From Clostridium sp. (GTDB lineage Bacteria > Bacillota > Clostridia > Oscillospirales > Ruminococcaceae): a DNA stretch of 62,165 nt. The first letter of the stretch is position 1. Each line of letters opens with the position of its first letter. Below the pieces are notes generated by a model. That model was not told the origin of the DNA and did not search any database. It saw only the letters and a program-made list of their open reading frames with translations. The translations under genes were made by a program, and so were the position numbers. Shown one piece after another: positions 36,608-46,580 of the stretch. The DNA is taken from contig JAMPFN010000010.1 of NCBI GenBank assembly GCA_023664445.1, positions 1-62,165 of the forward strand. Reading direction: 5' to 3'.

Positions 36608-37486
36608 GTGATAAAAAGTATGACCGGCTTTGGACGGGAGCAGAAAATTATTGATCAGTATGACATTTTAGTTGAAATAAAATCGGTCAATCACCGCTAT
36701 TTTGAGTATTCGTCAAGGCTGCCGAGGTCGTATAACTATCTTGATGAAAAGCTTAAAGCGTTTATAAAGGACAGCATTTCAAGAGGTAAGGTTGAAATAT
36801 CGGTTACAATTAACAATCTCAACGGGAAAGAGGTCAACATAAAAGCGGATAAGCTTATGGCTGTGGGATATGTCAACGCGCTGCGTGAGCTGAATGATAC
36901 CCTCGGGCTCGAGGACGATCTGACGCTTTCCAAGCTTTTGAAATTCCCTGATATTTTCAACGTTCAGAAGATAACGACCGATGAGGAATATATTTGGGGA
37001 CTTGTTAAAGAGGTCGCCTTGGGTGCTGTTGAAAAGTTCGTTGCTATGAGAGAAAATGAAGGAAGCGCTCTTAAAAGCGACCTGCTTTCCAAAATTTCAG
37101 AGGTTGAAAAAAATCTTTTATATGTTGAAGAACAAGCGCCTAAGACCGCAGAAGCTTACCGTGAAAGGCTTTATCAGAAGCTTAGGGACGTGTTGGAAAA
37201 TACTGATATCGACGAGCAGAGGATCGTGACGGAGGCTGCTGTTTATTCCGAAAAGATCGCTGTCGATGAGGAAACTGTCAGGCTTCACAGTCATCTCGGT
37301 CAGTTCAGGGAGCTTTTGGAGGCAGATGAGCCTATTGGAAGAAAGTTTGATTTTCTGGTGCAGGAAATAAACCGCGAGATAAATACGATCGGTTCAAAGG
37401 CACAGAACCTCGATATCACAAAATGCGTTGTGGATATGAAGGCTGACGTTGAAAAGATCCGTGAACAGATCCAGAACATAGAATAA
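36608..37486 (+). CDS. YicC-family endoribonuclease
   Basis: A 292-residue soluble protein beginning [12 protein letters not shown], the hallmark of the family, with [18 protein letters not shown] and the C-terminal [27 protein letters not shown]. YicC of other bacteria is an RNase acting on structured RNA. Start is GTG with AAAGGAGGG. It is the usual upstream neighbour of remA and gmk in Clostridia. Confidence 0.92.
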   Translation: MIKSMTGFGREQKIIDQYDILVEIKSVNHRYFEYSSRLPRSYNYLDEKLKAFIKDSISRGKVEISVTINNLNGKEVNIKADKLMAVGYVNALRELNDTLGLEDDLTLSKLLKFPDIFNVQKITTDEEYIWGLVKEVALGAVEKFVAMRENEGSALKSDLLSKISEVEKNLLYVEEQAPKTAEAYRERLYQKLRDVLENTDIDEQRIVTEAAVYSEKIAVDEETVRLHSHLGQFRELLEADEPIGRKFDFLVQEINREINTIGSKAQNLDITKCVVDMKADVEKIREQIQNIE

Positions 37487-37496
37487 CGGAGGAATT

Positions 37497-37754
37497 ATGC
37501 AGCTGATAAATATAGGCTTTGGGAATATGGTTTCGATGTCAAAGCTGGTAGCGATAGTAAGTCCGGAATCCGCGCCGATAAAGAGAATCGTTCAGGATTC
37601 GAGGGAGAGCGGAATGCTCATTGACGCTACATACGGAAGGCGTACAAGAGCGGTTATCATCATGGACAGCGGTCATATCGTGCTTTCCGCGATACAGCCG
37701 GAAACTGTCGGTTCGAGAATCAACAATAACAATGAGGAGGCTGAAAGTGAATAA
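37497..37754 (+). CDS. remA: RemA-like DNA-binding regulator (DUF370)
   Basis: An 85-residue protein matching the extracellular-matrix regulator family: [40 protein letters not shown] and [19 protein letters not shown]. RemA of Bacillus activates matrix and osmoprotection genes as a ring-shaped DNA-binding oligomer; its targets here are not known. ATG has CGGAGG. The last eight bases overlap the gmk start. Confidence 0.9.
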   Translation: MQLINIGFGNMVSMSKLVAIVSPESAPIKRIVQDSRESGMLIDATYGRRTRAVIIMDSGHIVLSAIQPETVGSRINNNNEEAESE

Positions 37755-38352
37755 GGGATTATTGTTTGTGGTATCCGCGCCTTCGGGCTGCGGAAAGGGG
37801 ACTATACTTTCGGAAGTTCTCAAAGATGATAAGTTTTTTTACTCTGTTTCGGCTACTACAAGATCGCCGAGAGAGGGCGAGGCTGACGGTGTAAATTACA
37901 ATTTCAAGACCTGTGAACAGTTCGAGCAGCTTATCGCTTCAGACGGAATGCTCGAGTATGCTCGGTATTGTGATAATTACTATGGGACTGAAAAAGCGCC
38001 GGTTGAAAAAAAGCGTCTTGAAGGAAAAAATGTTATTCTTGAAATAGAAGTGCAGGGAGCGATGCAGGTAAAGAAAAACTGCCCCGAAGCGATACTTATA
38101 TTTATACTTCCGCCGTCTGTTGCCGAACTGGAAAGACGTTTGAGAAAAAGAGGTACGGAAACCGACGAGGTCATAGCAAAAAGGGTTTCAAAGGCGGCTG
38201 AAGAGATAACTCAAGCAAAAAAATATGATTATATAGTTGTAAATGGCGCGCTTGAAAAGGCTGTAGACGATTTCAAGGCGATCATTACGGCGGAAGAACA
38301 AAAAACAGCATATGCTGAAAATTTGATAAATGAGGTGCTTAAAAATGCTTAG
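37747..38352 (+). CDS. gmk: Guanylate kinase
   Basis: Phosphorylates GMP to GDP. 201 residues with the P-loop [27 protein letters not shown], and the lid region [16 protein letters not shown]. The start taken is GTG at 37747, because GAGGAGG lies before it and the conserved protein begins at [13 protein letters not shown]; longer frames run inside remA. It overlaps remA and rpoZ by eight bases each. Confidence 0.95.
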   Translation: MNKGLLFVVSAPSGCGKGTILSEVLKDDKFFYSVSATTRSPREGEADGVNYNFKTCEQFEQLIASDGMLEYARYCDNYYGTEKAPVEKKRLEGKNVILEIEVQGAMQVKKNCPEAILIFILPPSVAELERRLRKRGTETDEVIAKRVSKAAEEITQAKKYDYIVVNGALEKAVDDFKAIITAEEQKTAYAENLINEVLKNA

Positions 38353-38566
38353 ACCGGCAATTACACAGTTGATTTCAAAAAATGACAGCTATTATTCGCT
38401 TGTTATCGGCGTCGCAAAGAGGGCGAGAGAAATCGCCGAGGAGCTTTGCGAGGACAATAAGGTACTCGAGGAAAAGCCTGTTAAGACCGCAGTTGAGGAA
38501 TTTGCGGCAGGAAAATTTAAGATCGTGGCATATAAGCCGGAGGAAGAAAAGACTGTAAATCTATAA
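38345..38566 (+). CDS. rpoZ: RNA polymerase omega subunit
   Basis: A 73-residue small subunit that helps assemble RNA polymerase by holding the beta-prime C terminus. It has [30 protein letters not shown], typical of Clostridial omega proteins, and the helix KPVKTAVEEFAAGK. The ATG at 38345 overlaps the gmk stop by eight bases. Confidence 0.9.
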   Translation: MLRPAITQLISKNDSYYSLVIGVAKRAREIAEELCEDNKVLEEKPVKTAVEEFAAGKFKIVAYKPEEEKTVNL

Positions 38567-38583
38567 TATCTTGTGAGGCTATA

Positions 38584-38746
38584 AGAACCTGTCTTCACAA
38601 GATATGTGTACGGATTTTTGCGCATAATTTTGATGAAGACAAGGCAAAAATTCGCAGACATACTGGTGTATTTCAAGAATTTTTAACGCAGTATTCAACA
38701 AAATTTGCCTAAAAGACGTGTATATACGCTTGTTAAGACAGGTTCT
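38584..38746. mobile_element. 163-bp MITE-like element
   Basis: Ends AGAACCTGTCTTCACAAG and, inverted, AGAACCTGTCTTAACAAG (17 of 18 identical). The similarity continues through much of the two halves, so the whole element can fold into one long hairpin. It has no gene. It separates rpoZ from priA; the right end is directly upstream of the priA ribosome site. The same end, AGACAGGTTCTA, occurs alone at 6662-6673 before panB. Confidence 0.65.
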
Positions 38747-38766
38747 AATAACGGAGGTGGTTGAGG

Positions 38767-41208
38767 GTGAATGACATGAAGGCTTTGGTCGCTGTGAGCA
38801 ATGCGTCATTTGCCTTTGACAAGCCTTTTTCTTATCGCATCCCTAAAACTCTTGTTTCGGAAGTAACGCCGGGAACAAGGGTTGTTGTTCCATTTGGACG
38901 CTCAAATAAAAAAAGGACGGGCATCGTTCTTGAAACTGCTCCTATGACAGCCGATGACGAAACGCTTAAATCTATTGTTTCCGCCCCCGACGGAGAGCCT
39001 GTTCTGAACAGTGAAATGCTTGAGCTTGTTCTGTGGCTGAGGGATAATACATTTTGTACTTATTACGATGCTGTAAAATGCATGGTTCCGTCGGGAATGA
39101 ATATAAATATAGATGAGAAGTATTCCCTTACGGGAAAGATACCTGATAACCTGACCGAAAAGCAGTCGGAGGTTTACAAACGAATTGCTGAAAGCGGCGA
39201 TATAGATTCCGAGATATCCGAGCTGAAAAAAGAAGGGTTTGCGGCTGAAATAGATATTCTCGCGCTTAGAGGATCTCTTAAATGCGATGTAAAAAGCAAT
39301 TACAAGGTTGGCGGCAGCGTTGTTCTTATGATGCGCCTTAGCGATGGCTACAGGTCTGACCCCGACAGCTTTTTACTGACTGCAAAGCAAAAACAGCTTG
39401 CGGATATTCTTGCTGAAAACGAAAATATTTCGCTTAAAGAGGCGTGCTATCTTGGCGGCGTCGGAAAGAGCGTCGCGAAAAAGCTTATCGAAAAGGGCGC
39501 GGCTTTGGAATATGAAACAGAATCATACCGTGCGGTAACGCTTGCACATCAAGGGCAGATGTCAGCCGGAGATATAATTTTGTCCGAAGCACAAAGCCGT
39601 GTTTTTGAAACGGTAAAGCGTCAGATAGATATCGTCAGACCCGAATGTTTTCTCTTGCATGGCGTTACGGGAAGCGGAAAAACGTCTGTTTTTAAAAAGC
39701 TGATAGCTCATTGCATAAGCCTTGGCAGACAGGCGCTTCTGATGATTCCGGAGATCTCTCTCACGCCGCAAATGGTAGCGCAGTTTCAGGAGCTTTTCGG
39801 CGAAACCGTTGCCGTTATTCACAGCGGACTTTCAAAGGGACAGCGAATGGACGAATACAAGCGTATAAAGCGCGGACTTGCTAAAATAGCTGTTGGGACA
39901 AGGAGCGCGGTATTTGCGCCGTTTGACAATATAGGGCTTATCATTGTCGACGAGGAGGGTGAACGCTCTTATAAATCGGACAGTTCCCCGAGATACAGCG
40001 CGGTCGAGGTCGCAAAAAAAAGATGCCGTACGCATAATTCGGTACTGCTTTTAGCGTCCGCTACGCCCTCTGTCGAAAGCTATTACTATGCGCAAAGAGG
40101 GATATACAAGCTTCTTGAAATGAAGGAGCGTTATTCGGGAGCGGAATTGCCGAAGGTGGGCATCGTTGACATGAATCTTGAAAGAGAAGAGGGAAATACG
40201 TCCGAATTCAGCAGTATCCTTATAGATGAAATAAATGAAAATCTGAAAAATCACGAGCAGACTATCCTGCTTTTAAACAGACGCGGCTATCACACGATAA
40301 TCAGCTGTGCGCATTGCCATACGCCTGTATACTGCCCTAATTGCAGTATTCCGCTGACATATCACAAGGTCAACGACACTCTTATGTGTCATTACTGCGG
40401 ACATACTCAACCAAAAGTCGAGGCGTGTCCTGCCTGCGGAGTCACAAATCTTAAACAAATGGGTTTCGGTACGCAGAAGCTTGAAGAACAGCTTTCGGAA
40501 TTATTTCCGTATGCAAGAGTGCTTAGAATGGACGCGGATACTACTATGTCGCGCTATTCCTATGAAAAGAATTTCAAGGCGTTCGGACATAAAAAATACG
40601 ATATAATGATCGGCACTCAAATGATAGGAAAGGGACTTGATTTCCCCGATGTAACGCTTGTGGGGGTATTGTCGGTAGACAAGGCTCTTTTTGCGGGAGA
40701 TTTCCGCAGTTATGAGAGAACGTTTTCCCTTGTGGCACAGGTCGTGGGACGCTGCGGCAGAGGCGGAAGACCGGGAAGAGCGTATTTGCAGACGTTTATG
40801 CCCGAACACTATGTGCTGAATCTTGCGGCTAAGCAGGATTATAAGGGCTTTTACAATGAGGAAGCGGCGATAAGGCGCGCGCTTATTTTTCCTCCGATAT
40901 GCGATATATGCGTATTCGGAATAAGCTCGGAGGACGATAAAAAGGCGTCGGAAACGTCGGATAAGCTGCTTGAAATAATAAAAGAACATGTAAATAACGG
41001 TATAAGCTTTCCTATAAGGGTTCTGGGACCTGTAAGATGCTCCTATGGCAAAATAAACGGTAAATACAGGTGGCGCGTTATACTTAAATGTAAAAATACG
41101 TCCGATCTAAGGGACTTTGTAAGAAGCGTCTTATATGAGATAAATCGCTTTGCCGATTCGGGCAGAGTTAATATATATGCCGATATAAACGGAGATATCG
41201 GCGTGTAA
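38767..41208 (+). CDS. priA: Primosomal replication restart helicase PriA
   Basis: A protein of about 813 residues that reloads the replisome at stalled forks. It has the N-terminal 3'-end binding domain, Walker A GVTGSGKTSV, the DExH-type box written IIVDEEGERSYKSD, the zinc region with eight cysteines (CAHCHTPVYCPNC, CHYCGHTQPKVEACPAC), and motifs VGTRSAVFAPF, GTQMIGKGLDFPDV and QVVGRCGRGG. Motif II reads DEEG rather than DEEH. GTG at 38767 is the best start (GGAGGTG eight bases before); TTG at 38761 is too close and ATG at 38776 is possible. Confidence 0.93.
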   Translation: MNDMKALVAVSNASFAFDKPFSYRIPKTLVSEVTPGTRVVVPFGRSNKKRTGIVLETAPMTADDETLKSIVSAPDGEPVLNSEMLELVLWLRDNTFCTYYDAVKCMVPSGMNINIDEKYSLTGKIPDNLTEKQSEVYKRIAESGDIDSEISELKKEGFAAEIDILALRGSLKCDVKSNYKVGGSVVLMMRLSDGYRSDPDSFLLTAKQKQLADILAENENISLKEACYLGGVGKSVAKKLIEKGAALEYETESYRAVTLAHQGQMSAGDIILSEAQSRVFETVKRQIDIVRPECFLLHGVTGSGKTSVFKKLIAHCISLGRQALLMIPEISLTPQMVAQFQELFGETVAVIHSGLSKGQRMDEYKRIKRGLAKIAVGTRSAVFAPFDNIGLIIVDEEGERSYKSDSSPRYSAVEVAKKRCRTHNSVLLLASATPSVESYYYAQRGIYKLLEMKERYSGAELPKVGIVDMNLEREEGNTSEFSSILIDEINENLKNHEQTILLLNRRGYHTIISCAHCHTPVYCPNCSIPLTYHKVNDTLMCHYCGHTQPKVEACPACGVTNLKQMGFGTQKLEEQLSELFPYARVLRMDADTTMSRYSYEKNFKAFGHKKYDIMIGTQMIGKGLDFPDVTLVGVLSVDKALFAGDFRSYERTFSLVAQVVGRCGRGGRPGRAYLQTFMPEHYVLNLAAKQDYKGFYNEEAAIRRALIFPPICDICVFGISSEDDKKASETSDKLLEIIKEHVNNGISFPIRVLGPVRCSYGKINGKYRWRVILKCKNTSDLRDFVRSVLYEINRFADSGRVNIYADINGDIGV

Positions 41209-41222
41209 ATACGGAGGAAATT

Positions 41223-41696
41223 ATGGCATTAAGAAGAATCGTAGTCAATGAAGATCCTATTTTGCGAAAGGTATGCAAGCCGGTCGAGGTTTTTGACGAA
41301 AGGCTTGCAATGCTGCTTGACGATATGAAAGATACTCTTTTAAAAGCGGAGGGAGTAGGGCTTGCGGCGCCGCAGGTCGGATTTCTGAAAAGAATATTTA
41401 TCATGAATCTCGGAGATGTTATTTTTGAATGTATAAATCCGAAAATAATAAAGCAAAGCGGAAAACAAAGAGTATTAGAGGGCTGTCTTTCATTTCCCGA
41501 TAAGTGGGGATATGTGATACGACCGGCAAAGGTGAAGCTTTCGGCACAGGACAGAAACGGCAGAACTTTTACCCTGACGCTGAAAGAGCTTGGCGCGCAG
41601 TGTGCGGCGCACGAGTACGATCATCTTGACGGCAAGCCTTTTATTGATAAGGTGGTAGAATTCGTTGATCCGGAGGAGGTTGAGCAAAGACGATGA
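41223..41696 (+). CDS. def: Peptide deformylase
   Basis: Removes the formyl group from new proteins. 157 residues with the three metal motifs GVGLAAPQVG (45-53), EGCLSFP (Cys88) and HEYDH (His130, His134); HEYDH instead of QEIDH marks the Clostridial type. ATG has ACGGAGG. It overlaps fmt, which adds the formyl group to the initiator tRNA, by four bases. Confidence 0.96.
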   Translation: MALRRIVVNEDPILRKVCKPVEVFDERLAMLLDDMKDTLLKAEGVGLAAPQVGFLKRIFIMNLGDVIFECINPKIIKQSGKQRVLEGCLSFPDKWGYVIRPAKVKLSAQDRNGRTFTLTLKELGAQCAAHEYDHLDGKPFIDKVVEFVDPEEVEQRR

Positions 41697-42616
41697 AAAT
41701 AGTTTTTATGGGGACTCCCGATTTCGCTGTTCCGTGCCTTAAGGCTCTTTGCGAAAGCGAACATGAGGTACAGGCGGTTGTCACGCAGCCCGACAAGCCA
41801 AAGGGAAGAGGATACAAGATGATACCTACGCCCGTCAAAGCGTGCGCGTTGGAATATGATATTCCCGTTTATCAGCCGCTTTCTCTCAAAAAGGGAGAAG
41901 ATGCCGAAAACGCCTTAAACATGCTTAAAGAGTTATCTCCCGAACTTATAATAGTTGTGGCTTACGGACAGATATTGCCGCAGAGCGTTCTCGAACTTCC
42001 GAAGCACGGCTGTATTAATATTCACGCATCGCTTCTTCCCGAATACAGGGGAGCGGCTCCGATACAATGGTGCGTTCTCGACGGCAAAACCGAAACGGGA
42101 GTTACGTCTATGCAAATGGAAGCAGGTCTTGACACGGGAGATATGCTTATAAAGAAAAGTCTTTCTATCGGCGAAAATGAAACTGCTTCCGAGCTTCATG
42201 ACCGTCTTTCAAAGCTTGGTGCGGAGGTACTGACGGAAACTGTATCGGCTGTTGAAAACGGAACTTTAAAGCCCGAAAAACAGGACGATTCACGGTCATG
42301 CTACGCGAAAATGATCACAAAGGAAATGAGCAGACTTAACTTTAATGAAAGCGCACAGACTGTGCATAATATAATAAGAGGGATAACGGGCTTTACTATG
42401 CTCGATGGCAAAAGGCTCAAGATATATCAAAGCGTTATAGAGGGCGAAAGCGCCGATAAAGCAGGAAGCGTTGTGGATCCCGATAATTTTACGGTAGTCT
42501 GCGGAGACGGAAAATGCGTCCGATTTACGCAGGTGCAGTATGAGGGCGGCAAACGTATGAACACCGAGGATTTTCTGAGAGGCAGAAAGCTTTCAAAGGA
42601 TATGGTTTTGGGATAA
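41693..42616 (+). CDS. fmt: Methionyl-tRNA formyltransferase
   Basis: Formylates initiator Met-tRNA using 10-formyltetrahydrofolate. 307 residues: FMGTPDFAVPCLKAL, VTQPDKPKGRGYK, NIHASLLPEYRGAAPIQW, QMEAGLDTGDML and a C-terminal anticodon-side domain with RGITGFTML. Overlaps def by ATGA. Confidence 0.97.
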   Translation: MKIVFMGTPDFAVPCLKALCESEHEVQAVVTQPDKPKGRGYKMIPTPVKACALEYDIPVYQPLSLKKGEDAENALNMLKELSPELIIVVAYGQILPQSVLELPKHGCINIHASLLPEYRGAAPIQWCVLDGKTETGVTSMQMEAGLDTGDMLIKKSLSIGENETASELHDRLSKLGAEVLTETVSAVENGTLKPEKQDDSRSCYAKMITKEMSRLNFNESAQTVHNIIRGITGFTMLDGKRLKIYQSVIEGESADKAGSVVDPDNFTVVCGDGKCVRFTQVQYEGGKRMNTEDFLRGRKLSKDMVLG

Positions 42617-42707
42617 GGATCTGAATTCACAAGCTGAAAAAATGCGCTTATCATGTTAAGGCATGTTCAAAGCTCTGCTTTCAACGGTTATAAGGAAAGG
42701 AATTTTT

Positions 42708-43406
42708 ATGTATTTTTTCTATGATTATTACTGGCTTGCGCTGATACCCGTCATCATAGCGATGATAGCTTCGGCGAATGTCAAATCAACCTACAATAAA
42801 TATCAGAGGATAACTAATTCAAGAGGTCTTACGGGTGAAATGGCGGCAAGGAAGATCCTTGACGCAAACGGGCTTTACAATGTGAGCATAGAGCATATTT
42901 CGGGCGAGCTTTCCGACCATTTTGATCCGAGCAGCAACGTTGTAAGGCTTTCGGATTCGACCTATGCGAGTACGTCTGTCGCGGCTGTCGGAGTCGCGGC
43001 GCACGAGGTGGGGCATGCCATACAATACGCGACAAATTATTCTCCGATGAAATTAAGAAGAGCGGTAATACCGTTTACCAATATCGGATCATCGCTTTCG
43101 TATCCGCTTGTTTTACTGGGACTTGTTTTTAACTCGCATTTTGGAGAATTGCTTATAAACCTCGGCATAATACTGTTTTTGGCAGTTGTCGTGTTTCAGT
43201 TCGCAACGCTTTTCGTAGAGTTCAACGCAAGCTCGAGGGCTATGAAAACTCTCGAAAACGACCATATACTTGAAGGCGATGAGCTTGGCATGTCAAGGAA
43301 GGTACTGACCGCCGCTGCGCTTACTTATGTCGCTGCGCTTTTCACGGCTGTAGTAAACCTTTTAAGACTTCTTCTCATTGCCGGAAGAAGAAACAGGAAC
43401 GATTAA
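42708..43406 (+). CDS. Membrane zinc metallopeptidase (YugP / PF04298)
   Basis: A 232-residue membrane protein with hydrophobic segments near residues 8-23, 128-160 and the C terminus, and the zinc motif HEVGH at 99-103. The family (Bacillus YugP) is thought to be an integral membrane protease; substrates are not known. The ATG at 42708 has AAGGAAAGG; the longer frame from 42663 has no ribosome site. It ends exactly where rsmB starts. Confidence 0.88.
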   Translation: MYFFYDYYWLALIPVIIAMIASANVKSTYNKYQRITNSRGLTGEMAARKILDANGLYNVSIEHISGELSDHFDPSSNVVRLSDSTYASTSVAAVGVAAHEVGHAIQYATNYSPMKLRRAVIPFTNIGSSLSYPLVLLGLVFNSHFGELLINLGIILFLAVVVFQFATLFVEFNASSRAMKTLENDHILEGDELGMSRKVLTAAALTYVAALFTAVVNLLRLLLIAGRRNRND

Positions 43407-44708
43407 ATGGCAGACGCGCGATATCAGGCGGTAAAGCTGCTTGGAAAGACCTTCGGAAAGGGCGGATACTCAAACATACTGCTTGACGCCGCCCTGTCGC
43501 AAGCGGATATGCCGGAGCGTGACAAAAGGCTTTGCGCTGCGCTTTATTACGGTGTTTTGGAAAGAAAGATCACGCTTGACTATATAATCTCGGGATATTG
43601 CAGACAGAAGATCGAAAAGCTGCGCCCCGATATACTGAATATTTTGCGGACAGGCGTTTATCAGCTTATATATATGGATTCTGTTCCCGACAGCGCAGCT
43701 GTCAATGAGAGTGTGAAGCTTGCCAAAAAGATGAAGCTCGGCAGTCTTTCGGGATTTGTAAACGGCGTTTTGAGAAGCTTTGTCCGCGATGAGAAAAAGA
43801 TAACTTATCCTGAAAACAGAGCGGAAAGGCTTTCGGCGGAATATTCTATGCCGCTTTGGCTTGTGAATATGCTTCTTGAAAATTACGGGGAGGACGGTCT
43901 TTCGCTTATTGAAACATCTGTCGGAGCGCCGCCTGTGACCGTAAGACTCAATACGGCAGTCTATGATAAAGAAGAAATTCTGAAGGAAATCGAGGAGCTT
44001 TCACCCTCAGAAACATTTTTGAAGGATTGCTATGAAATAAGCTCCTGCGGTATAATGTCGCTTGACGCTTATAAAAAGGGAATGTTTCATGTTCAGGATA
44101 TCGCTTCCCAGCTTTGCTGCATGGCGCTTATGCCGAGTGAAACCGATACGGCGCTCGATATGTGCGCCGCTCCCGGCGGAAAAAGCTTTACGCTTGCACA
44201 GCTTATGAACGGCAAAGGAAGGCTGCTTTCATTCGATCTTCATGAAAAAAGAGTGGGATTGATCCGATCGGGCGCGGAGCGTCTTAAGCTCCGTAATATC
44301 ACAGCTATGGCAGGTAACGCCGCCGAGTTTAATGACGGGCTTCCCAAAGCAGATAAGATACTTTGCGATGTTCCATGCTCGGGGTTTGGAGTCATAAGGA
44401 GAAAGCCTGAAATAAAATATAAGAAGCTCGAGGAATTTTCAAGGCTGCCGGAAATACAGTACGGCATACTTGAAAATGCTGCAAAATACCTCAAAAGGGG
44501 CGGAGAGCTTGTCTATTCGACGTGTACTGTGAATCCCGATGAAAATGAACGCGTCGTGGAAAGATTCCTTGAAAGTCATACCGAATTTAAAGGCGTGAGC
44601 TTTCTTGAGGAATACGGCAAGCCGTTCGGTACATATAAAGTGTCGCTTTTTCCGAAGTATTTCGGGAGCGATGGATTTTTCATATCAAAGCTTTTGAAAA
44701 CGGAGTAA
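43407..44708 (+). CDS. rsmB: 16S rRNA m5C967 methyltransferase
   Basis: A 433-residue protein with an N-terminal NusB-like RNA-binding domain (ALYYGVLERKITLDYII) and a SAM-dependent methyltransferase: DMCAAPGGKSFTLAQLM, FDLHEKRVGLI, DVPCSGFGVIRRKPEI with the base-releasing Cys, and VYSTCTVNPDENE with the nucleophile. The ATG follows the previous stop without a gap. Part of the conserved def-fmt-rsmB-rlmN-prpC-prkC-rsgA order of Firmicutes. Confidence 0.95.
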   Translation: MADARYQAVKLLGKTFGKGGYSNILLDAALSQADMPERDKRLCAALYYGVLERKITLDYIISGYCRQKIEKLRPDILNILRTGVYQLIYMDSVPDSAAVNESVKLAKKMKLGSLSGFVNGVLRSFVRDEKKITYPENRAERLSAEYSMPLWLVNMLLENYGEDGLSLIETSVGAPPVTVRLNTAVYDKEEILKEIEELSPSETFLKDCYEISSCGIMSLDAYKKGMFHVQDIASQLCCMALMPSETDTALDMCAAPGGKSFTLAQLMNGKGRLLSFDLHEKRVGLIRSGAERLKLRNITAMAGNAAEFNDGLPKADKILCDVPCSGFGVIRRKPEIKYKKLEEFSRLPEIQYGILENAAKYLKRGGELVYSTCTVNPDENERVVERFLESHTEFKGVSFLEEYGKPFGTYKVSLFPKYFGSDGFFISKLLKTE

Positions 44709-44712
44709 AAAT

Positions 44713-45741
44713 TTGAAAAAGATCGATATACTTTCAATGAGCCTGTCTGAACTTGAAGCCGAGATAATGAGTATGGGTGAAAAAAAGTTCAGGGCAAAAC
44801 AGATATTTGAATGGCTTCATGTCAAAAAGGTTACAGATTTTAGTGAAATGAGTAATCTATCTGTACAATTTCGAGGCAGATTATCAGAAAAATTTTGTGT
44901 AAATCAACTATTTGTTGCAAGAAAGCTTGAATCAAGCATAGATAATACTGTAAAATATCTGTATAGGCTTTCTGACGGATGCTGTATAGAAACAGTTCTT
45001 ATGGAATATAAGCATGGATTGAGCCTTTGCGTATCCGCACAGGTAGGGTGTAAAATGGGCTGTCGGTTTTGCGCGTCGACCATTGCAGGGTTTGAAAGAA
45101 ATCTGGAACCGTCCGAGATATTAGGTCAGGTATACCAAACGGAAAGAGAAAGCGGAAAGAGAATATCCGGCATAGTTTTAATGGGTATCGGCGAGCCTCT
45201 CGATAATTTCAGGAATGTGATCAAGTTTCTGGAGCTTGTTTCCGCTCCCGAGGGTAATAATTTAAGTCTTAGGCATGTAACGCTTTCGACATGCGGTATC
45301 GTACCCAAAATAAAAGAGCTTACTAAGCTTGATCTCGGGCTTACGCTTTCCGTTTCGCTTCATTGTCCCGACGATAAGGGCAGAAGCGAAATAATGCCGA
45401 TAAACGACAGATATAATATAAAGGAGCTTATAAGAGCCGCCGAGGAGTATACAAAGCTTACGGGCAGGCGTGTGACCTATGAATACGCCGTTATCGACGG
45501 GGTCAATTCCGACAAAGAAAGCGCCGTGAAGCTTGCGTCGCTTCTGCACGGCATGAACTGTCATGTAAATCTTATCCCCGTAAATGCAGTTAAAGAGAGA
45601 AATTACAGATCGAGCAGAAATTCAGCGGTCAGATTTTCCGGGTATCTGACGGATATGGGAATAAACTCAACCGTCAGGAGAACTCTCGGAAGCGATATAG
45701 ATGCCGCATGCGGACAGCTTAGGCGTGAGGCAATGAAGTAG
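44713..45741 (+). CDS. rlmN: Dual-specificity RNA methyltransferase RlmN
   Basis: A 342-residue radical-SAM enzyme that methylates carbon 2 of A2503 in 23S rRNA and A37 in some tRNAs. The cluster motif is CKMGCRFCAS; others are VSAQVGCKMGC, MGIGEPLDNF, SLHCPDD and the C-terminal Cys in DIDAACGQL. Start is TTG at 44713 with CGGAG seven bases before. A stretch near 44850-44960 is more A+T-rich than the rest. Confidence 0.95.
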   Translation: MKKIDILSMSLSELEAEIMSMGEKKFRAKQIFEWLHVKKVTDFSEMSNLSVQFRGRLSEKFCVNQLFVARKLESSIDNTVKYLYRLSDGCCIETVLMEYKHGLSLCVSAQVGCKMGCRFCASTIAGFERNLEPSEILGQVYQTERESGKRISGIVLMGIGEPLDNFRNVIKFLELVSAPEGNNLSLRHVTLSTCGIVPKIKELTKLDLGLTLSVSLHCPDDKGRSEIMPINDRYNIKELIRAAEEYTKLTGRRVTYEYAVIDGVNSDKESAVKLASLLHGMNCHVNLIPVNAVKERNYRSSRNSAVRFSGYLTDMGINSTVRRTLGSDIDAACGQLRREAMK

Positions 45742-45813
45742 AGCATGTTTTCGGAAAAATATATGATTTATTCTGTGAGAACAAGCTTTGATATGTGGTG
45801 AGGTGAAAGATAT

Positions 45814-46539
45814 ATGAAGTATGTTAGCGCTACGGACATAGGTCTTGTGAGAGAGGAAAATCAGGATAACGTCCGGGTGGAGGAATATTACGGCAATGTT
45901 CTTGCTGTTGTGTGCGACGGAATGGGCGGAGAACGTTCGGGACAGGATGCCAGCAGAATAGCTATCGGCGAGGTGTTCAGCCGTTTTAGCTCGGGTTTTT
46001 CGCCCGATCTTGACACGATAGCCGTAAGACAGCTTATGACTGCTTCGATATCGGCAGCCAACTCGATAGTTTATACTACGTCGAGAATAAATTACAGAAG
46101 CTTCGGAATGGGTACTACATGCGTTGCCGTGTATATAGACGACACTTATATTTATATAGCGAACGTAGGAGACAGCCGGGCGTATTATACGGACAGCGGC
46201 GGACTTCATCAGATAACCACGGACCATACGCTTGTAAATATGCTGCTTATGCAGGGAAAGATCAAACCGGAGGAGGTATACACTCATCCGAAAAGAAACG
46301 TACTTACGAAAGCGGTCGGCGTTGAGAGAGTTGTAATACCGGATTTTTTCCGTATGAAACGTGAGGAGCATTTCAAAATACTGCTTTGCTCGGACGGACT
46401 TTCGAGTTATTGCAGTGACAGCGAGATATTTGATGTTATGAATAAAACGCCGCTTGAGGAGCTTTCACAGGCGCTTATAGATCTTGCTCTTGACAAGGGC
46501 GGCAGAGATAATATTTCGGTTGCGGTCATAACAGATTAA
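45814..46539 (+). CDS. prpC: PP2C-type serine/threonine phosphatase (PrpC/Stp)
   Basis: A 241-residue cytosolic phosphatase that reverses the partner kinase. Metal and catalytic motifs: DIGLVREENQDNV (8-20), VVCDGMGGERSG (32-43), NVGDSRAYY, ITTDHTLVNML, and DNISVAVITD at the end. It has a GAGGTG ribosome site. The kinase gene starts 42 bases later. Confidence 0.95.
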   Translation: MKYVSATDIGLVREENQDNVRVEEYYGNVLAVVCDGMGGERSGQDASRIAIGEVFSRFSSGFSPDLDTIAVRQLMTASISAANSIVYTTSRINYRSFGMGTTCVAVYIDDTYIYIANVGDSRAYYTDSGGLHQITTDHTLVNMLLMQGKIKPEEVYTHPKRNVLTKAVGVERVVIPDFFRMKREEHFKILLCSDGLSSYCSDSEIFDVMNKTPLEELSQALIDLALDKGGRDNISVAVITD

Positions 46540-46580
46540 TACTGCTTAGGCAGATACAAATATAGGAGCGGAGAGAACAG

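Noticed and set aside
38761..38766. TTG at 38761 as priA start
   Set aside because: It is three bases from the GGAGG core, too close for initiation; GTG at 38767 fits better.
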